DNA of 64,000 nt from Brachionus manjavacas (GCA_019054805.1 JAHQIY010000002.1:7626001-7690000); one strand, 5' to 3'. Positions 12,119 through 23,132 are shown, numbered from the stretch's first letter. The notes: a model not told the origin generated them from the sequence alone. Made by a program: numbers and translations.

Positions 12119-14346
12119 TTAGAATTTAATAAAAAACTTCTCAACAGCAACAAAAGGCTGTTCAAAAAATAAATTGAATAAATACGCAAATACATATGTA
12201 AATATAATCTGGGCCAAAAAATGAACTGCCATATTCAAATCCTGCAAGTGCAGTAAATGTTCTTGGTTGACATTAAAAACCATTATTACCATGATGTGAA
12301 TTAGAAAGGCAGAATAGTTGATTCTAGATAATGGCACCCAGAATGACCAGCTCAAAATTGAGTTTACCACACCACCGGTTGACATTACACAAGAAAATAC
12401 CATATATCCGATTGCTACTGACCACGCTATTTTCGATAGTGATTGATACAATATTCTTGTTTCTCTAGTTAGTGGATTTTCTCCCAAAGCGTCCGGATAA
12501 AGACCAAAAACTGTGACACTCGTCAATAAAAGAGTAATAATCCAAAAAAATACATTTAGAGAATTTCTTAATTTTATGGACTTTTTTTTGCAAATTACAA
12601 CTGAATAACCAACAAGTATGCCGATGATATAAGGAGCCATTCGGTACCAAGGAATGATATAGTAGTCCATAAAAAACTCTTTGAAATTTTGACTTGAAAA
12701 TTATTTTTATATTATTTTAAGAAATTTAAAATAAGCAGCTAAGTACTGACCCAAATTGAGCGGCCTCAATTTGCCTGTAATACAAATTCAGAACAATTAC
12801 CAAGACATTGACTGCTAGTAGTCCTACCGAAATGCCAATGGCCAAAAAAATTTTTCTGTTACCAAAAAAAATTAATCTAAAATTTTTTATAAAATAAATT
12901 TTACTTTAACACTAATGGAATAAGTATTAAGGGTGCAAAAAGATGGAATTGAAAATCATTTGCCAAATACCACGAGATGCCGAAGCAAAAGTTTTCCGGT
13001 TTGTAGAAATTGTTAATGTACAAAATATTAGCCCACCATTGATATTTACACTCATTTGACTCAAATCCACCGTCTGGAAAAAGTGGACCATTTCCCATAT
13101 ATGGTGATAGGTTCAAGCTTATCAAAAAGGCCACTAGGTATGCTGGTGTTAACCGCTAAAAATAATATTTATTTTTTTTAATTTCATTTTTTTTTTAATG
13201 TTACCCAAAATCTATGCAAATAAAATTTCAAAATTAAAAAAGTGCTCAGTTTTTCATTTTTACGCTCGAAAAGACTCAGGAATGAAAAACAGGTCAAAAA
13301 TCCGCTCAAAAAAAAGAATGTGTCCACAGAAAAAAAAGCATTAGAGACAATTAAAAATGAAAATCGCTTTAAAATTGGTTGAATTGCGGCCATGTTATCT
13401 TTAATTTTTAATTAAAAAAAAAAAAAAATTTATTAAAATCTTACCCACAAAAATCAGTGAAAATATATAGCTTTAAAAAAAAAAATAAAAAAATTTTATT
13501 GAAAAAAAATAACTTACGAATGTCCCAAAATGACCCATGCTTAATCAAATTAATTAAAAATGTAAATTATTAGTAAGCAATTTAAATTACCTAGAGATAG
13601 AACTCTAATTGCATGCAAGCATCTGAACTCTTCTGAATTTTCGGAAGAAGTGTTGAATAATTTTTTTGTGTTTGTGTAAGCAGATAAACTGATCAAAATT
13701 CGGCTAAATACAGACTCGTCTAAAAATTAAAAAATAATAAAATTTAAAAAAAAAATTTTTTGTTACGAGAAATGCTGTAGCGATAGGACTCTTCTAAATT
13801 GTCTTTTTGAGCTAAATCAGGAGTCGTGGTACTGATTAGTTCATCAGTTTCACTATTAACCACAACTGAACTTGACAACAGTTCTTGAAATTTAACATAG
13901 TATGCATATCTTTTGAAAAAATCATAGCAAGTACATAAAAGAATAATAGTGACCAATGAACCCAAAACTCCTCTAAAAAATAAAAATAATTTTTTATTAA
14001 AAAAATTTTTTTTTTCTAAATACACAGTGATTTTAGCGCTTTGACTCAATATTCTGTCATCTTTTACCACCACATACGTTTCACTGATATTGAGTTTGAA
14101 TGGAAAAGACTCTTTTATATTCTGCGGAACAAGAGTCAAAACTTTTTAAATAAAATTACAAAAATTTTTTCCATTTTAATTGATTATTTACTTTGATCAA
14201 TTATTTCATAAATATCATGCTCAGAACATTTGTTTGGTACACATATCCCAAATTTAAGGCCGAAATTTCTAACAGCGTTCTGAGGGTCAAAGCTTTCCAG
14301 AGGTTTGGCCAAGAGCGCATATTTTCCAGTCCAATTTCCTTCATTA
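12119..14346 (-). CDS. NRF-6-like membrane acyltransferase, 3' part (exon 1 remainder to exon 10)
   Basis: This is most of an animal 'nose resistant to fluoxetine' type protein: a luminal N-terminal NRF domain followed by a multi-pass acyltransferase-3 domain. Exons on the minus strand: 14344-14192 (rest of exon 1), 14141-14024, 13972-13767, 13719-13591, 13539-13518, 13470-13445, 13398-13205, 13155-12905, 12876-12747 and 12676-12119, all with GT-AG introns of about 50 bp to a few dozen more. Diagnostic pieces are FGLKFGICVPNKCSEHD (end of NRF domain), AWVILGH, NAFFSVDTFFFLSGFL, HRFWRLTPAYLVAFLI and FGISWYLANDFQFHLFAPL. About ten hydrophobic segments predict a membrane protein that may move acyl groups or lipids; the substrate is unknown. 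Together with 19481-19881 the coding length is 2190 bp, divisible by three, giving 729 residues. The protein is interrupted by the transposon at 14347-19478. Confidence 0.88.
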
Positions 14347-14520
14347 CCCGAGAAAAAAATTACGCGTTATTAAGACGTGTTTTAACGTGTAATTTTATAC
14401 ATTTAAACGCGTAAATTAATGCGTTTTTTGACATATTTTTTTAATTAAGAATCGTTACGCCTTTTTTTCGTTCAAACGCATTTTGACTATTTAAATAAAT
14501 CGCATATAAACGCTCCCTTA
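14347..14520 (+). repeat. Left terminal and subterminal repeat of the Tnp2-type element
   Basis: CCCGAGAAAAAAA is followed by many short words built on acgcg or gcgtt (near 14362, 14405, 14422, 14455, 14475, 14499). The same words crowd the other end at 19325-19465. Such clusters are where helper proteins bind in CACTA-type transposons. Confidence 0.7.
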
Positions 14521-14735
14521 AATCTTTTTTTTAAATATTTGGCCTAATTTTGATTAATCTATTAAATCCAATTATTATAAGGTATCAATTTAAGATTTTT
14601 AAGTAGTTTTCAATTAGGGAATTATAATGTAATTAAGAGAGAAATGTTTTTTAGATAAGTGTTTATTTCAAAATAAAAATTATTTTTATAAATTCATTTA
14701 ATTGGAAAAAAAAATTAATCAAGATAAAAAACAAA

Positions 14736-16323
14736 TTATGAATCAATCGAAAACAATCGTTTCAAATTGAATTTGATAGAACGGCCTTTTCTATTGAAGT
14801 CACTAACAACAGACTTCCAAATAAGGTCATGTTTTTCTGCTGGTATTGTCTTGTACTTATACACAAGTGCTTCTTAAATAAAAAATAACAATAAAAATAA
14901 AAATTATTAATTGATAATTTACCTCTTAAAAACTTAACACGGTTAGGCGAGCAGGGTGGTCTAGACGTCTTATTTGATGCTATTAAAACACAGTTTTTTA
15001 TTTCATCTTCCGAAAATAAAATTTTGCAACACTCTATCGCCCATTCCTTTGGTTTTTTTCCATATACATCTTTTATTAGGTCTTTGTTTTTATATACCTT
15101 AAAAAAATAAAATAAAATTTAATCTGGCAAAAAATTAGTGAGACTCATTTTCTAAGTCTTTCCTATTTTTCTACCTTTACTTTTTTACTATTCAATTAAG
15201 ATGTGCTTTTTTATATTTTTCTTTTTTTTCTTTTTATTTAACTCACTTATTATTTAGATATCCCAATACAATTTATCATTTTATTCCTATTATATTAAAT
15301 AAAAACGGAACAATTAGAACTAAAAAATTTCAATTAATTCAGAACATAAAATTTTACTAATTTTTCTTAAAGTCTTTAAGCACTGACGGCGGCTTTTGTA
15401 TCTTTCCTTGGCCTTTTGGAATAATAAAAATTTTAAAATTTTCTTTTAATTTTTGGAAACTTTAAAATTTACTTCTCCTATAAAGCAGGTTAATTGATTT
15501 AATAAATAAAATAAAATAATTTATATCTTACAAAAGTTTTCTCTCCAGCTGAATTTTGAATATCAAGTATTTTCTTCATTAGAATATCATATTCTTGCTT
15601 CTGTTCAGTGAACTTAGTATAAATTTGTTTAGTAAACAAATCAAAAGTATCATTTGTGATCGGTTGTGCAAATGAATCGGTTGTGAGTTTAGAAATTGAA
15701 ATTGAAGAAGATGAGCATGGACCAAAACATTTATCAAAAAGATCAGTCTCCGTTATTAATTTTGGAATTCGCTCTTTTTCTTGAATTGAATTCTGTGACT
15801 TTAAACAAACCTGATTTTCTAAAAAGAAAATTAATATTATCCAGAAGCAATATGTAATTCTTTACTAGCCTTTTTCAACTTCACTTTCATCGGTTGTCTT
15901 TAGCGGCAAATTGAATGAATATTTTTCAGCCATTTTCTGGACATAATCTAGTGACCCTAAAATAATTTCTAAAGTAAAAAAATTGTTATGTAATAAATAA
16001 ACATTACCCTTTTTAAGAATTTTGACTTGATATAATTTAGAATAGTGTTTTACCTTTCCAAAAAAACTGTCTTTTTTATCTAAAATAACTAAACGTTCTG
16101 ATACAATATCAAATCTATTAGGACTTGAAATAAACTGGACCAAGTAAAATATTCCATTGTCCTCATTATCGTCATCATTATCTTGGTTTAATTTTTTCCT
16201 CATAAATTTTTCGGTTTTTGGAGTCTTTGATTTGCTTGCTATTGGTAAATTATCATCATCTTCACTTTCACTTAATATTAGAGTTCTTCTATGTTTTCTC
16301 TTTACCGGAGTAGAAAAGGACAT
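14736..16323 (-). CDS. BEN-domain-like second protein of the Tnp2-type transposon
   Basis: The first exon (16323-15870) encodes a basic then acidic N terminus (RKHRRTLILSESEDDD) and a globular region. Further exons lie near 15820-15540, 15098-14922 and 14874-14736, the last ending at stop 14736-14738. The piece at 15080-14930 (WAIECCKILFSEDEIKNC then RPPCSPNRVKFL) resembles a BEN domain, a small alpha-helical DNA- or protein-binding fold. Family context suggests a helper that binds element ends or regulates the transposase. To keep the frame, the first intron would need a GC-AG donor (AAG followed by GCTAGT), which is unusual but close to the GC-intron consensus. It shares a roughly 290-bp intergenic region with the divergent transposase gene. 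Confidence 0.6.
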
Positions 16324-16615
16324 TTAAATCTAAGAAAATTGAAAATTTTTTTTATAGTTTTTTTTTTAGTGATGTTTTTAGCTTATGCTTTTTATAAAAT
16401 ATAGAATTATAAATTCTTCGATTTTTAATCCTACAATAAGCTTAAAGTAATAAGTAAAAAGATAAAAGTTTGCTAAATGCTTTTTAGGTTGCTCTTATTT
16501 GTATTAACGCTCCCAAGATTTTAAGTTTTCTGTTAAATTTCAATTATTAATTGATCATGACATATTTTTTGTCTTAAAAGTTTCAATTTCTTTTTAGAAA
16601 ACAATTTGGCTAAAA
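16324..16615. promoter_or_regulatory. Shared divergent 5' region of the two transposon genes
   Basis: These 292 bp separate the start codons of the BEN-like gene (minus) and the Tnp2-like gene (plus). No clear TATA motif stands out in the AT-rich sequence. A pyrimidine run plus AG near 16590-16598 could be a 3' splice site for the plus gene. A bidirectional promoter is inferred from geometry only. Confidence 0.4.
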
Positions 16616-19262
16616 ATGGAAGAAAATAGAGAGAATAATAAAGACCAAGAAAAAAATATCAGACAAAATCTAAAACAAAAAAAATATCGAGAAAAAAGAA
16701 AGGCGGATTTAGCAATTATAGACCATCAGATTGATAACGAAATTTTTACAAAGAAAACATGTTTAACTGAATCTAATGATTTTAATTATGAATCACCATC
16801 TACATCTGAAGAAAAGAATTTAATTATTTCCAATGAGGTTCAATCTAATTTAACATATAGCACCAAAAATTCATATATTGAAGAATCAAGTGAAAGGTTC
16901 AATCTTTAATAACAAAAATATTTTTGCTTAATTTTTTCTTATTTACAGTGATGAGAGTTTTGTTGAAGATTACAAATTTTCAAATAAAACCGATCTAATT
17001 TATCCCTATTCTATGATCACAAAAGAAGATTTTGTTATTCTTTTAGAGTCTACAATGGATAAGATAGGAGTTGCAGAAACTAACAGAGATAAACTTTACA
17101 AATTTATCAAACTCATACTTCCAAGAGAGAGCAATATTCCAGACTCGTACAACATAATACGACAAAGCTTTAGAAAAAATCAAAAAATAATTACAACTTT
17201 TATATGCTCATTTTGTAAAAACGAAATCAAGAAAGTAAATTCTAAAACAACTTGCCATAATGATACATGCACCTTTAATAGACAAATAAAAAGAAATCAA
17301 TTATTAAAATTTTTAATTCATGTGTCAAAGATCAAATTAAATTAATTCTTGATAACCATTATGACACTATTTTAAATTATCAAAGTAAGTGAAAATAAAA
17401 CTTCGAATTTACATATAAAAAATTTATTTTTCAGATGAAAAAATAAAGCAGAAAAATCAAATTTTTAGTGATATTATTACTGGAAATATTTATAAATTTG
17501 AACCAGGAGTTTTGAATTTAATTTTATTTGCAGATGCCGTTAGTTACAATAAATCAAGTAACAATTCTATATGGACATTGATGTCTTCAGTTGCTGAATT
17601 GCCTCCTCTCTTGCGGGGATCTTTTGAAAACATAATTATTCATTCTTCTTGGAGTGGATCAAGTCTGGATTTTAATTTATGGCTCAAAAAATATAATAGT
17701 GAAATAGATGATATCATCTTAAATGGAATTCAATGGTGTGAAAAGAAAATAAATATCAAGATTTTAGGATTTATTTCAGATTCTCCCGCTCGATCAAAAG
17801 CTTGCAATTCTAACCAATTTAATGGCTACTATGGGTGCATCAAATGTCTTCATCCTGGTCAAAGAATTAACAATGTTATGGTGTATCCTGTATTACCTAA
17901 TATTTTTAATAGAACACATGAAACATATTGTAAACAGGTTGAGAGAGCAAATTCTACAAAAATTTGTATAGAAGGGGTCAAAGGTTTTTCTTATTTATCA
18001 AACTGGATAAAAATACCTGATAATGTGATAATTGACTACATGCATCTGAGTCTGATTGGTACATTCAAGAAAATGTTCAACAGCTTTTTTGATAGAAATA
18101 ACTGGCACCATAATTTTTATCTAGGTAAATCTTTTTAATTAAAGATAGTGAAATTCTAAAAATTTTTATTAAATAACAGGAAAAGTTATAAATTTTATTG
18201 ATAATCGTCTAATGAATGTTAAACTACCTACTGAAATAAAGAGAAAAACAAGACCAATTGAAGATAGACATTTTTATAAAGCTAATGAATTTAGGACAAT
18301 TTTATTCTATCTTTCATTCGGAATCTTCAAAGGCATTTTAAAAGATATATATTTAATGAATTTATTGAAGTTTGTTATTTTCATGAGACTTTTGTGTCAA
18401 GATGAAATAACTAAAGAAGAATTAAACGATGCTCAAAAAATAATTATTGATTTTATCACGGAATTTGAATCTCTTTACGGTCAAATAAATATGACATCAA
18501 ATCTTCACACTCATATTCACCTCCCAGAACAAGTAAAAAATTTTGGACCTTTAAACAAAACGTCATGCTTTCCTTTTGAAAATGTTTTCAAAATGACACG
18601 TGATCTGTTTTACGGTACAAGAAATTATGAAGGACAAATAATCATGAATTTTGACCGAAGAAAGAATATAAGAGCAAAAATCAAAGCATTTAGTGATGAA
18701 GCTAAAAATGTTGAAATTCAATCTTATCTAAAAAATGAAATCTCTAATATTAAATCATGTTTCACCAAAAATCAATTAATAAATCCGCATCAAGTAGATT
18801 ATTTTCAGTTAGTGGCTTTAGAAAAACAATTAATAGATGAATTTTGTCAAAAAAATCATATAATTAAAAATAATATAACCATTCTTAAAAGTAATAGAGC
18901 TTTATTCAATAAATTAGAGTATCATTCTGTTGATTATGACAGGAGGTTTGAATCTTTAAACAACAACTTAATACAATATGAAAATGAAAAATCCTTGCTC
19001 TATGGCTGTATCATTCGTTTTTTCTATTAATGAGTCTTGTTTTGTTTTGGTAAAAAAATTTAAACAAAATAAAAAAGACTGTTTTTATAATAATTTTAGT
19101 ATTGAATGCTCAAAATATATAGACAAGTTTTTTCAAATAGGAGAATTTGTTGAAATATTTGAGCTAATAAAATTGGAAAGGATCAGTCGTCGCTGTATTT
19201 CAGTTAGTACAGATAATGGTCTAGTAATAAGCCCAACAAATGATTTAACAGAATTTGATTGA
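16616..19262 (+). CDS. Tnp2/DUF4218-like transposase of the inserted element
   Basis: Exons 16616-16896, 16949-17384, 17435-18124 and 18180-19262 join at GT-AG sites. The N terminus is basic. A C2C2 zinc-finger-like piece follows (ICSFCK...TCHNDTC). Exon 3 has the Tnp2-like core (LILFADAVSYNKS, GFISDSPARSKAC, YYGCIKCLHPGQR, IDYMHLSLIG). Exon 4 matches the later conserved region (LHTHIHLPEQVKNFGPL, CFPFENVFKMTRDLFYGT). The likely role is cutting and pasting the element. Two single-base frame changes are seen, one in exon 2 near 17311-17320 and one near 19018-19024. Both fall in T runs, so they may be assembly slips or early decay. Without them the reading would be open throughout. Confidence 0.8.
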
Positions 19263-19319
19263 ATCTTTTATACTAAAAATTTTTTTATTTGAATTTTTCA
19301 TTTTTCATTATTTTAATAT

Positions 19320-19478
19320 AAATAAACGCGATTTAACTTCACGATTTTAAACATTTTTTCAGTGAATAAAAAAATAACATATATTTTCCAAAAAACTAGT
19401 AAAATGTATAACGTTTTTTAACGTTTTTTCAATAAACGCGACTTAACTCGACAAAAAACGCGTTTTTTTTTTCTCGGG
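19320..19478 (-). repeat. Right terminal and subterminal repeat of the Tnp2-type element
   Basis: The terminus is the complement of CCCGAGAAAAAAA. Words with aacgcg or aacgtt recur at about 19325, 19411, 19421, 19435 and 19457. The right end lacks long uninterrupted homology to the left beyond the first 20 or so bases. Confidence 0.7.
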
Positions 19479-19480
19479 TA

Positions 19481-19881
19481 GCACTAATGTTCCTACATTC
19501 GGAAAATTCTCCAAGCCAAGCCAGATTTCCATCCATTACACCGCTAGGTATTTTACCGAAAGAATCCAGCACTCTAAACGACCATTCCATTTTGTTCTTT
19601 AATCCAACAAATAATTGGTCTAATTGAGACCAACAATTAGCAGAAATATTCAAAATGCTATCATTGAGGATATTTTCTAGAGAATTTTCAACGAATGTAT
19701 GGCTATAATAAGAGTCTGTAAATTCTAAAACCTCATTAGACCTCGATTTTAGCAATGATTGTTGGGGCAATTTTTGGTTCAAGTGTGAAATGGCATCGCG
19801 GAAATTCAATGGTATCAATGGTTGCTGACACAAGGCACTAATCAGTATGCTCCAAAAAGTTATTAAATCAAAAATTTGCAT
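19481..19881 (-). CDS. NRF-6-like membrane acyltransferase, 5' part of exon 1
   Basis: The start is set at ATG 19881 because it opens a signal peptide (MQIFDLITFWSILISALCQ); an upstream in-frame ATG at 19962 would place 27 residues before it. The following sequence is the luminal NRF domain, with CWSQLDQL, SFGKIPSGVMDGN and LGEFSECRNISA. The reading stops at the Tnp2-type transposon. Across the element it resumes at 14344 as NEGNWTGKYALLAK, so the domain reads straight through if the insertion and one TA copy are removed. As the genome stands, the protein would be truncated unless the insertion is heterozygous or excised. Confidence 0.88.
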
Positions 19882-20346
19882 GATTGTTTTTGTTGAGAAA
19901 ATCTTACAAAAGTTTAATTTATAAGAGAGCAAAGTCGTATAATTTAAATTAGAAAAGCTCAACTAGACTTCTTGTTTTGCAAATTTAAATTCACTGCTTA
20001 CATTCAAATCGTGCTGATAACTTTTTTTGAGCTTTTGTAATTTGAATTATGTAACTTTACTCGCTTATAAATTAAATTTTTTAAAATCTCTTTAAAAATA
20101 AAATACATCATGATCATGATGGTTTTATTAATAATTTTTGCTCGGTCATCTTATGATTTTGAGAAAATATTTGAAAGCAAATATCTGCATTGATACAAAT
20201 TTTGAGTTTTAAAATGGAAGAAAAAAAATTGTGAAAAAATATTTTACAATTGTGATGAGAGAATAAGCAAAAAAATTTGAAATTGATTTGAAAAAATAAA
20301 TAAATAAAAATTCAATCGTTTTTCTTAAATTTATTTTTTGTACATT
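19882..20346. other. Upstream region of the NRF-like gene, no gene seen
   Basis: AT-rich sequence containing the 5' flank of the minus-strand NRF-like gene. No convincing core promoter motif or RNA gene was found. Confidence 0.4.
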
Positions 20347-20525
20347 TTAGTAGTAGTAGTAGTATTAAGGGGTAGGCTACGAGTCGCGATTTGCTTGCAG
20401 GATGATGCAAAACGCGATGGGTGACGACACCCTGTGTGGTAGCCACTTGCCGTAATTAAGTTGCTGCTTTGTCAAGCTTGCTTTTGAAGTCGTTGGTACT
20501 TTTGGCGGTGATGATGGAGTCGTAT
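20347..20525 (-). mobile_element. CR1-like LINE 3' end with (CTA)n tail
   Basis: On the minus strand the sequence reads DSIITAKSTNDFKSKLDKAAT then a stop, like the C terminus of the LINE at 26985-28010 (KSKSTANFKMALDKF). A 3' untranslated part and a (CTA)n-type microsatellite tail (tagtagtag on plus, 20348-20363) follow. It is a strongly 5'-truncated insertion. Confidence 0.75.
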
Positions 20526-21270
20526 TTTATTTAAAAAATCTTTTTTAATCATAAGATCTCCATCTTTGGACGTATTTTTTTATTTATCAGACCTTTAATT
20601 TTGATTTCATTGCATGATTTTAAATAAATTAAAAAAAAATGTATGATGTAATGTAGAGGACTAAATGAACTAAAAAATTCATAAACAGAGAATCTAATTT
20701 AATCCGCGAAGAAAGATTTAGGTATGAATCAATAAAGAGTATTTGATTTCAAAAGAGTCAAATTTCTGTTAAAATTTAGACAAAAAATATTTGAATTTGC
20801 AATTTTTCAATTTTATAAATTAAAATCAATAAATTTAAATCTAAAATTAAATTATCTTTTTGAAATTGATAATTTAATAAAATTTCTCTGAATTCTTTAT
20901 TATTTAAATGTTAAACTATTGGTCATTTTTTAACCATGATTGTTCATCAAAACTCTTATAAGACATTATGTGATCTAAAACTAAAGTCTTTTTTATTTTA
21001 GATTCGATCAATTTTTTTGGATAAAATTCTAACTTTAGAAAATTTTTTGTTGCTTAAAGTTTTTAAAATTTTGATTTTGAGTATTTACATCTAAAATATC
21101 TAAAGTTGAAGTTGTCAAACTTTTTTTGGTGGCATTGTTTGCTAAAAATACTATTAAAAGGAAAAATGCCTGAAAAAAATTTATAATAGTTCTGAAAATA
21201 CTGTGAAAATTAAGAAAAAAGTCTAAATTGCTCCATTTTTTTTCACCTACTTTTTGAAATTTGAACTTGA
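20526..21270. other. AT-rich spacer, nothing recognised
   Basis: No open reading frame above background, no repeat structure and no RNA gene could be seen. Confidence 0.4.
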
Positions 21271-21274
21271 TTGA

Positions 21275-22375
21275 GCTTTTCTACGAGAAATACGAGTGTA
21301 TCATAATTCTAGAAAAGAGACAATCTGACAGCTTCAAGGTGTGAACAAAAATTAGGAAAGGTCGAGTTCTCTCTCCAGACCTATTCCTTATTCTAATTGA
21401 CTATGTAATGAAGAAAAAAACTGCAAGACCGAAAGGCATACAGTGGGGACTGACACCAAGACTTGAAGTTTATGACCAATTTTTGATGCTCAAAATGATC
21501 ATATCAAATTTTAATTATGAAATAAATAAAAGAAAATCTTATTAGAAATAATGCAGAGATACATTTTTGGATTTAACATACTTCAAAATTAAATTCAAAA
21601 TTAAAACGTGCAAAAGTCTGCAAAATTTACTCACATAAAATAGCATCATTTAGATGGTATGATCTCTGCAATGTGCATTTTGATAATGCGGGGTTTACCT
21701 TATTATTTAACATAAAAACGTGTCTTTGTATTTAAATACAAAAATGTATCTCTGCATTATTTCTATTAAAAATTTTTATTTATTTCATAATTAAAATTTG
21801 ATTATGATCATTTTGAGGATCAAAAATTTATCTTAAACTTCGAGTTGCCAAATTTACATAGAATAAACTAAATTAATTGATTTTTTTATTTAAATTCTTC
21901 AAAGACTTATTTTACACTTATTTGAATTTTTTACTTTTTATCATTGTTTATTCAAGAAATTAATTTTTAAGTTAAGAAATTGTATTTTTTCGATAAAAAA
22001 ATTTTCGATGAAATGAGGTAGTGCGGTAAGCGAATTCACATACTAAGGATTCTTAGGATTACTTATACTCAGTGCAACAATGATATCCGATAAAGATATC
22101 AAGAGTAGACTGGCTAAAGCAAAAGGTGCCTTTACTAGACTCCGACCAGTATGGAAGTTAGTAAGCTACAGCAAGAAAACGAAGCTTAAGCAGTGTAGTA
22201 AAAGCAAAACTGATGCACAGAAGCAAATGCTGGGGGAAAAAAATTCATCAAGATTAAAAGAGTGCGGTGAATTTGACAAACTTGAAACTTAAAAGAACAT
22301 GAACACCAAACACAGCCTTTTAATGGAAACTTCTATGATCCAGAAGAAGCGAATAAAGGGAAAAAATAAAATTTA
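21275..22375 (+). mobile_element. RTE-like LINE relic, split by a MITE
   Basis: At 21277-21470 the plus strand reads YECIIILEKRQSDSFKV, then after a stop VLSPDLFLILIDYVM and GIQWGLTPRLE: the RT palm region of the endonuclease-RT LINEs common in invertebrates. At 22080-22200 it resumes as DIKSRLAKAKGAFTRLRPVW, the post-RT region, matching the copy at 51180-52745. The tail near 22340 also matches that copy. The MITE at about 21468-21843 lies between them. Several stops show it is dead. Confidence 0.75.
21468..21843. mobile_element. MITE-like element with about 105-bp inverted repeats
   Basis: Left arm about 21468-21573 (starting gaagtttatgaccaattttt) and right arm about 21735-21843 are near-complementary and include the shared words aaaatgatcat, aattttaattatgaaa and aatgcagagataca. 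The centre is about 160 bp with no coding potential. Total is about 375 bp. It sits inside an RTE-like LINE relic, so it inserted after that LINE. The exact ends and the target duplication are not certain. Confidence 0.7.
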
Positions 22376-22591
22376 TTAACTTTATTAAAAATTCAATATC
22401 TTAATAATTTTAAATGTTTTTACTAATATTGAAATTCTTCGGTCAGGATGTTTTCTTCTTGTTAAACTTTAATTTTTTTTTCTAATTTTATTTTTTTACT
22501 TTTAAAAATTTAGTCAGTCAAAAGAAAAAAAGAGGAATTTAAAAACTATTTTTTGCTTTTTTCCTAAATAGCTTGAATTTTTTCTTTTAGG

Positions 22592-22599
22592 TATAAATA
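22592..22599 (+). promoter_or_regulatory. TATAAATA box, or 3' splice site, before the small secreted gene
   Basis: TATAAATA lies 34 bp before ATG 22633, suiting a core promoter with a very short leader. The bases just before it (ttttttcttttag) also look like a 3' splice acceptor, which would instead suggest an upstream exon or trans-splicing. The sequence alone cannot decide. Confidence 0.45.
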
Positions 22600-22632
22600 A
22601 AACTTTAAAATTTAATTAAACTAAATAAAAAA

Positions 22633-23061
22633 ATGAATTTATTTGGATTTTTATTACTTTTATCCATTGGTTGTATTACGATAGTTGAACCAAGAAGAGG
22701 TGGATCATTTGGTTTAGGCTCTAGATCTTTTTCAGCTTCGAGACTCCGCACTGGATCAATATCTGCACCGAAAATTAACTTAAGACCAAAAAGTGGTTTT
22801 AAATCTAAATCCTCATTTCCAAAGATTGGATCTCGACCTAAAACGCTATTGGCAAAAGCTATATATAAAACAAATCCTAGGTACGGTCTAAAAAAATCTA
22901 GGCTTCCTATATTTTTTCCAATTTTTCCATTTGGACTGTATCGTTTCGGACACCCATTTTTTGAGTAATTTTATTTTAACGAGTATGATTTATTATTAAT
23001 TTTTATTTTTAGCCAAAAAAGAAATTTTACAGTCAAGATAAATGAAAAATTAAAAGAATAA
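22633..23061 (+). CDS. Small secreted basic protein, family unknown
   Basis: The protein begins with a signal peptide (MNLFGFLLLLSIGCITIVEP). The mature part is rich in Ser, Arg, Lys, Gly and Pro (for example RGGSFGLGSRSFSASRLRTG), with no cysteines and a hydrophobic, aromatic C-terminal part (LPIFFPIFPFGLYRFGHPFF). Read through, it stops at 22968 (111 aa). A GT-AG pair (donor after 22964, acceptor before 23013) would remove a 48-bp intron and extend it to a stop at 23061 (126 aa); that size fits introns in this window. A basic, disordered secreted peptide could be a matrix, antimicrobial or propeptide-like product, but there is no family match I recognise. It converges on the SLC52 gene, 71 bp beyond. 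Confidence 0.55.
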
Positions 23062-23132
23062 ATTTTTAAATTTTTGAGCATTTTATATTAAAATTATAAA
23101 ATTAAATTATAAATAAATTTTTAGCTTATAAA

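Larger units (their letters stand above)
14347..19478. mobile_element. Tnp2-type (CMC-like) DNA transposon inserted in the NRF-like exon
   Basis: The 5132-bp element starts CCCGAGAAAAAAA at 14347 and ends with the complement TTTTCTCGGG at 19478, flanked on both sides by TA (14345-14346 and 19479-19480). It carries two divergently transcribed genes: a Tnp2-like transposase (plus) and a BEN-like protein (minus), with a shared 5' region at 16324-16615. Both subterminal zones are rich in aacgcg-type words, as CACTA-family ends are rich in short protein-binding repeats. A 2-bp target site and Tnp2/DUF4218-like protein suggest the CMC group (the Mirage branch is known for 2-bp sites); the branch is inference. 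Removal of the element plus one TA restores an uninterrupted host exon. Confidence 0.88.
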
